Shown in pieces: positions 7,885 to 8,645 of a DNA stretch of 8,645 nt. The position numbers were made by a program, and so were the translations under genes. The stretch covers positions 1 to 8,645 of the forward strand of contig CAMBYA010000081.1 in NCBI GenBank assembly GCA_945872035.1, read 5' to 3'. Every line of letters begins with the position of its first letter. The first letter of the stretch is position 1. This stretch comes from Rhizobium sp. Q54. Its GTDB lineage: Bacteria > Pseudomonadota > Alphaproteobacteria > SMXS01. The notes beneath the pieces are model-generated. The model did not search any database. It was not told the origin of the DNA and worked only from the letters and a program-made list of their open reading frames with translations.

Positions 7885-7893
7885 TGATAGCAT
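7885..7893 (+). promoter_or_regulatory. Possible extended -10 element for comF
   Basis: TGATAGCAT fits the extended -10 form TG-n-TATAAT, with the hexamer TAGCAT (7888-7893) matching four of six bases. No convincing -35 box is seen. Transcription would begin six or seven bases downstream, at or within a base of the comF ATG (7900). That would give a leaderless message, consistent with the absence of a well-placed Shine-Dalgarno sequence. Support is weak. Confidence 0.25.
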
Positions 7894-7899
7894 GACTGC

Positions 7900-8645
7900 A
7901 TGTTAAGGGGTGTTTCGCAGATCGGACGTCACGTGCTCGATGCGGTGTTTCCGCCGCAATGCCCCGTCTGTGCCGCCATCGTCCAGGAGCACGCCCAACT
8001 CTGTCCCGCGTGCTGGAATCAGGTCCGCTTCATCGGTGCACCGCACTGTAGCTGTTGCGGCGTGCCGCTGGAGTTCGACCTGGGGGGCGATGCGCTCTGC
8101 CTGCAATGCCTGACCGACCGTCCGGCATTCGACCGGGCTCGGGCGGTGATGCTGTACGACGATTTCAGTCGCGGTCTGGTGCTGAAGTTCAAGCATGGCG
8201 ACCGGCTCGATCCCGCGCCGGTCTTCGCCCGCTGGATGGCGCGCGCCGGCCGCGAATTGCTCGACGGCGCCGACATCATCGCGCCGGTCCCGCTGCACTG
8301 GACCCGTCTTATCTCGCGCCGCTATAACCAGTCGGCCATCCTCGCCCGCCACATCGCCAAGGCCGGCGGACCGGCGTTCGTTCCCGATCTGCTCATCCGC
8401 ACACGCCGCACGCCCAGCCAGGGCGTCATGAACCGTAAGGAGCGTGCCAGCAATGTTCGGGGAGCCTTTGCCGTGTCGGCGCGTTACGAGGGCACCCTGA
8501 AGGGCCGCCGCATCGTACTGGTCGATGACGTGCTGACCACCGGCGCCACCGCCGCGCACTGCGCCCGGGCGCTGCGCAAGGCCGGCGCCGATCGCGTGGA
8601 CGTGTTGACGCTGGCGCGTGTTGCGCTGCCCGACCAGGCGTCTAT
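7900..8645 (+). CDS. comF: ComF family double zinc-ribbon / phosphoribosyltransferase protein, 3' truncated by window end
   Basis: The frame is open from ATG 7900 through the right edge, so 248 codons are seen and the C-terminus is missing. Usual members have about 230-260 residues, so little is lost. The first 70 residues carry paired cysteines: C21/C24, C35/C38, C50/C53 (with an extra C52) and C67/C70, the zinc-ribbon head of the family. A linker VMLYDDFSRGLVLKFKHGDR (83-102) follows. The type I PRTase part has APVPLHWTRLISRRYNQSAI (128-147), SQGVMNRKERASNVRGAF (173-190) and the PRPP-binding loop VLVDDVLTTGAT (206-217). ComF proteins act in DNA uptake for natural transformation in some Gram-positive species and Haemophilus. 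In alphaproteobacteria the role is mostly inferred. The start is fixed because an in-frame stop (7888-7890) lies just upstream. It is divergent from the methyltransferase gene. Confidence 0.93.
   Translation, partial: MLRGVSQIGRHVLDAVFPPQCPVCAAIVQEHAQLCPACWNQVRFIGAPHCSCCGVPLEFDLGGDALCLQCLTDRPAFDRARAVMLYDDFSRGLVLKFKHGDRLDPAPVFARWMARAGRELLDGADIIAPVPLHWTRLISRRYNQSAILARHIAKAGGPAFVPDLLIRTRRTPSQGVMNRKERASNVRGAFAVSARYEGTLKGRRIVLVDDVLTTGATAAHCARALRKAGADRVDVLTLARVALPDQAS

Noticed and set aside
7043..7906. Open frame of 287 codons on the plus strand opposite the methyltransferase-like gene
   Set aside because: Antisense shadow; the minus-strand protein has clear SAM-binding and family motifs, while this frame has none.
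7903..8559. Minus-strand open frame of 218 codons opposite comF, plus short plus-strand frames at 7910, 8055 and 8195
   Set aside because: All are shadows of the true comF frame (7900 onward), which has the zinc-ribbon cysteines and the PRPP-binding loop and runs off the window.

Overview
The window reads as ordinary chromosomal DNA from a high-GC alphaproteobacterium. The evidence is a 901-residue SecA with a zinc-binding tail, an ArgJ-GNAT-MutT cluster divergent from secA, and an NDUFAF5-like methyltransferase divergent from a ComF-type phosphoribosyltransferase. This gene order is familiar to me from that class. I cannot name the genus. Coding density is very high, and I see no tRNA, rRNA, CRISPR array, insertion sequence, integrase or phage gene.

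Layout. Positions 1-312 hold the 3' end of a VOC-fold (glyoxalase-like) gene. It meets secA (309-3014, minus) tail to tail, and the two stop codons share one CTAG. A regulatory gap of about 170 bp (3015-3184) contains a good secA promoter, a 12-bp inverted repeat around its -35 box, a leader hairpin, and a weaker promoter for the plus strand. The plus-strand cluster then runs as a small COG3671/DUF4870-like membrane protein (3185-3550), argJ (3601-4836), a RimJ/RimL-type GNAT acetyltransferase (4833-5369), a MutT-type Nudix hydrolase (5366-5776) and a DUF2459 membrane-anchored protein (5773-6405). The last four are joined by 4-base stop/start overlaps (TTGA, ATGA, GTGA), so they are very probably one translationally coupled operon. 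The operon meets a minus-strand pair tail to tail, again through a shared CTAG. That pair is a 'host attachment' family protein (6402-6875), preceded in transcription by the methyltransferase (6923-7846). A 53-bp divergent gap leads to comF (7900 to the window end, truncated), whose reading frame stays open through the right edge.

How the genes fit together. SecA powers preprotein export. ArgJ recycles the acetyl group in arginine biosynthesis. MutT-type enzymes clean damaged nucleotides. The methyltransferase-like protein may serve respiratory complex I assembly, by analogy with NDUFAF5. The genes do not form one pathway. They look like a conserved housekeeping neighbourhood with lineage-specific passengers: the COG3671-like protein, DUF2459 and the host-attachment protein.

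I looked for an undescribed system and did not find a convincing one. The points most worth checking are the inverted repeat at the secA promoter, the membrane protein where I would expect a parvulin isomerase, the chain of NTGA junctions using three different start codons, the two CTAG convergent junctions, and DUF2459 fused by overlap to the argJ-mutT operon.
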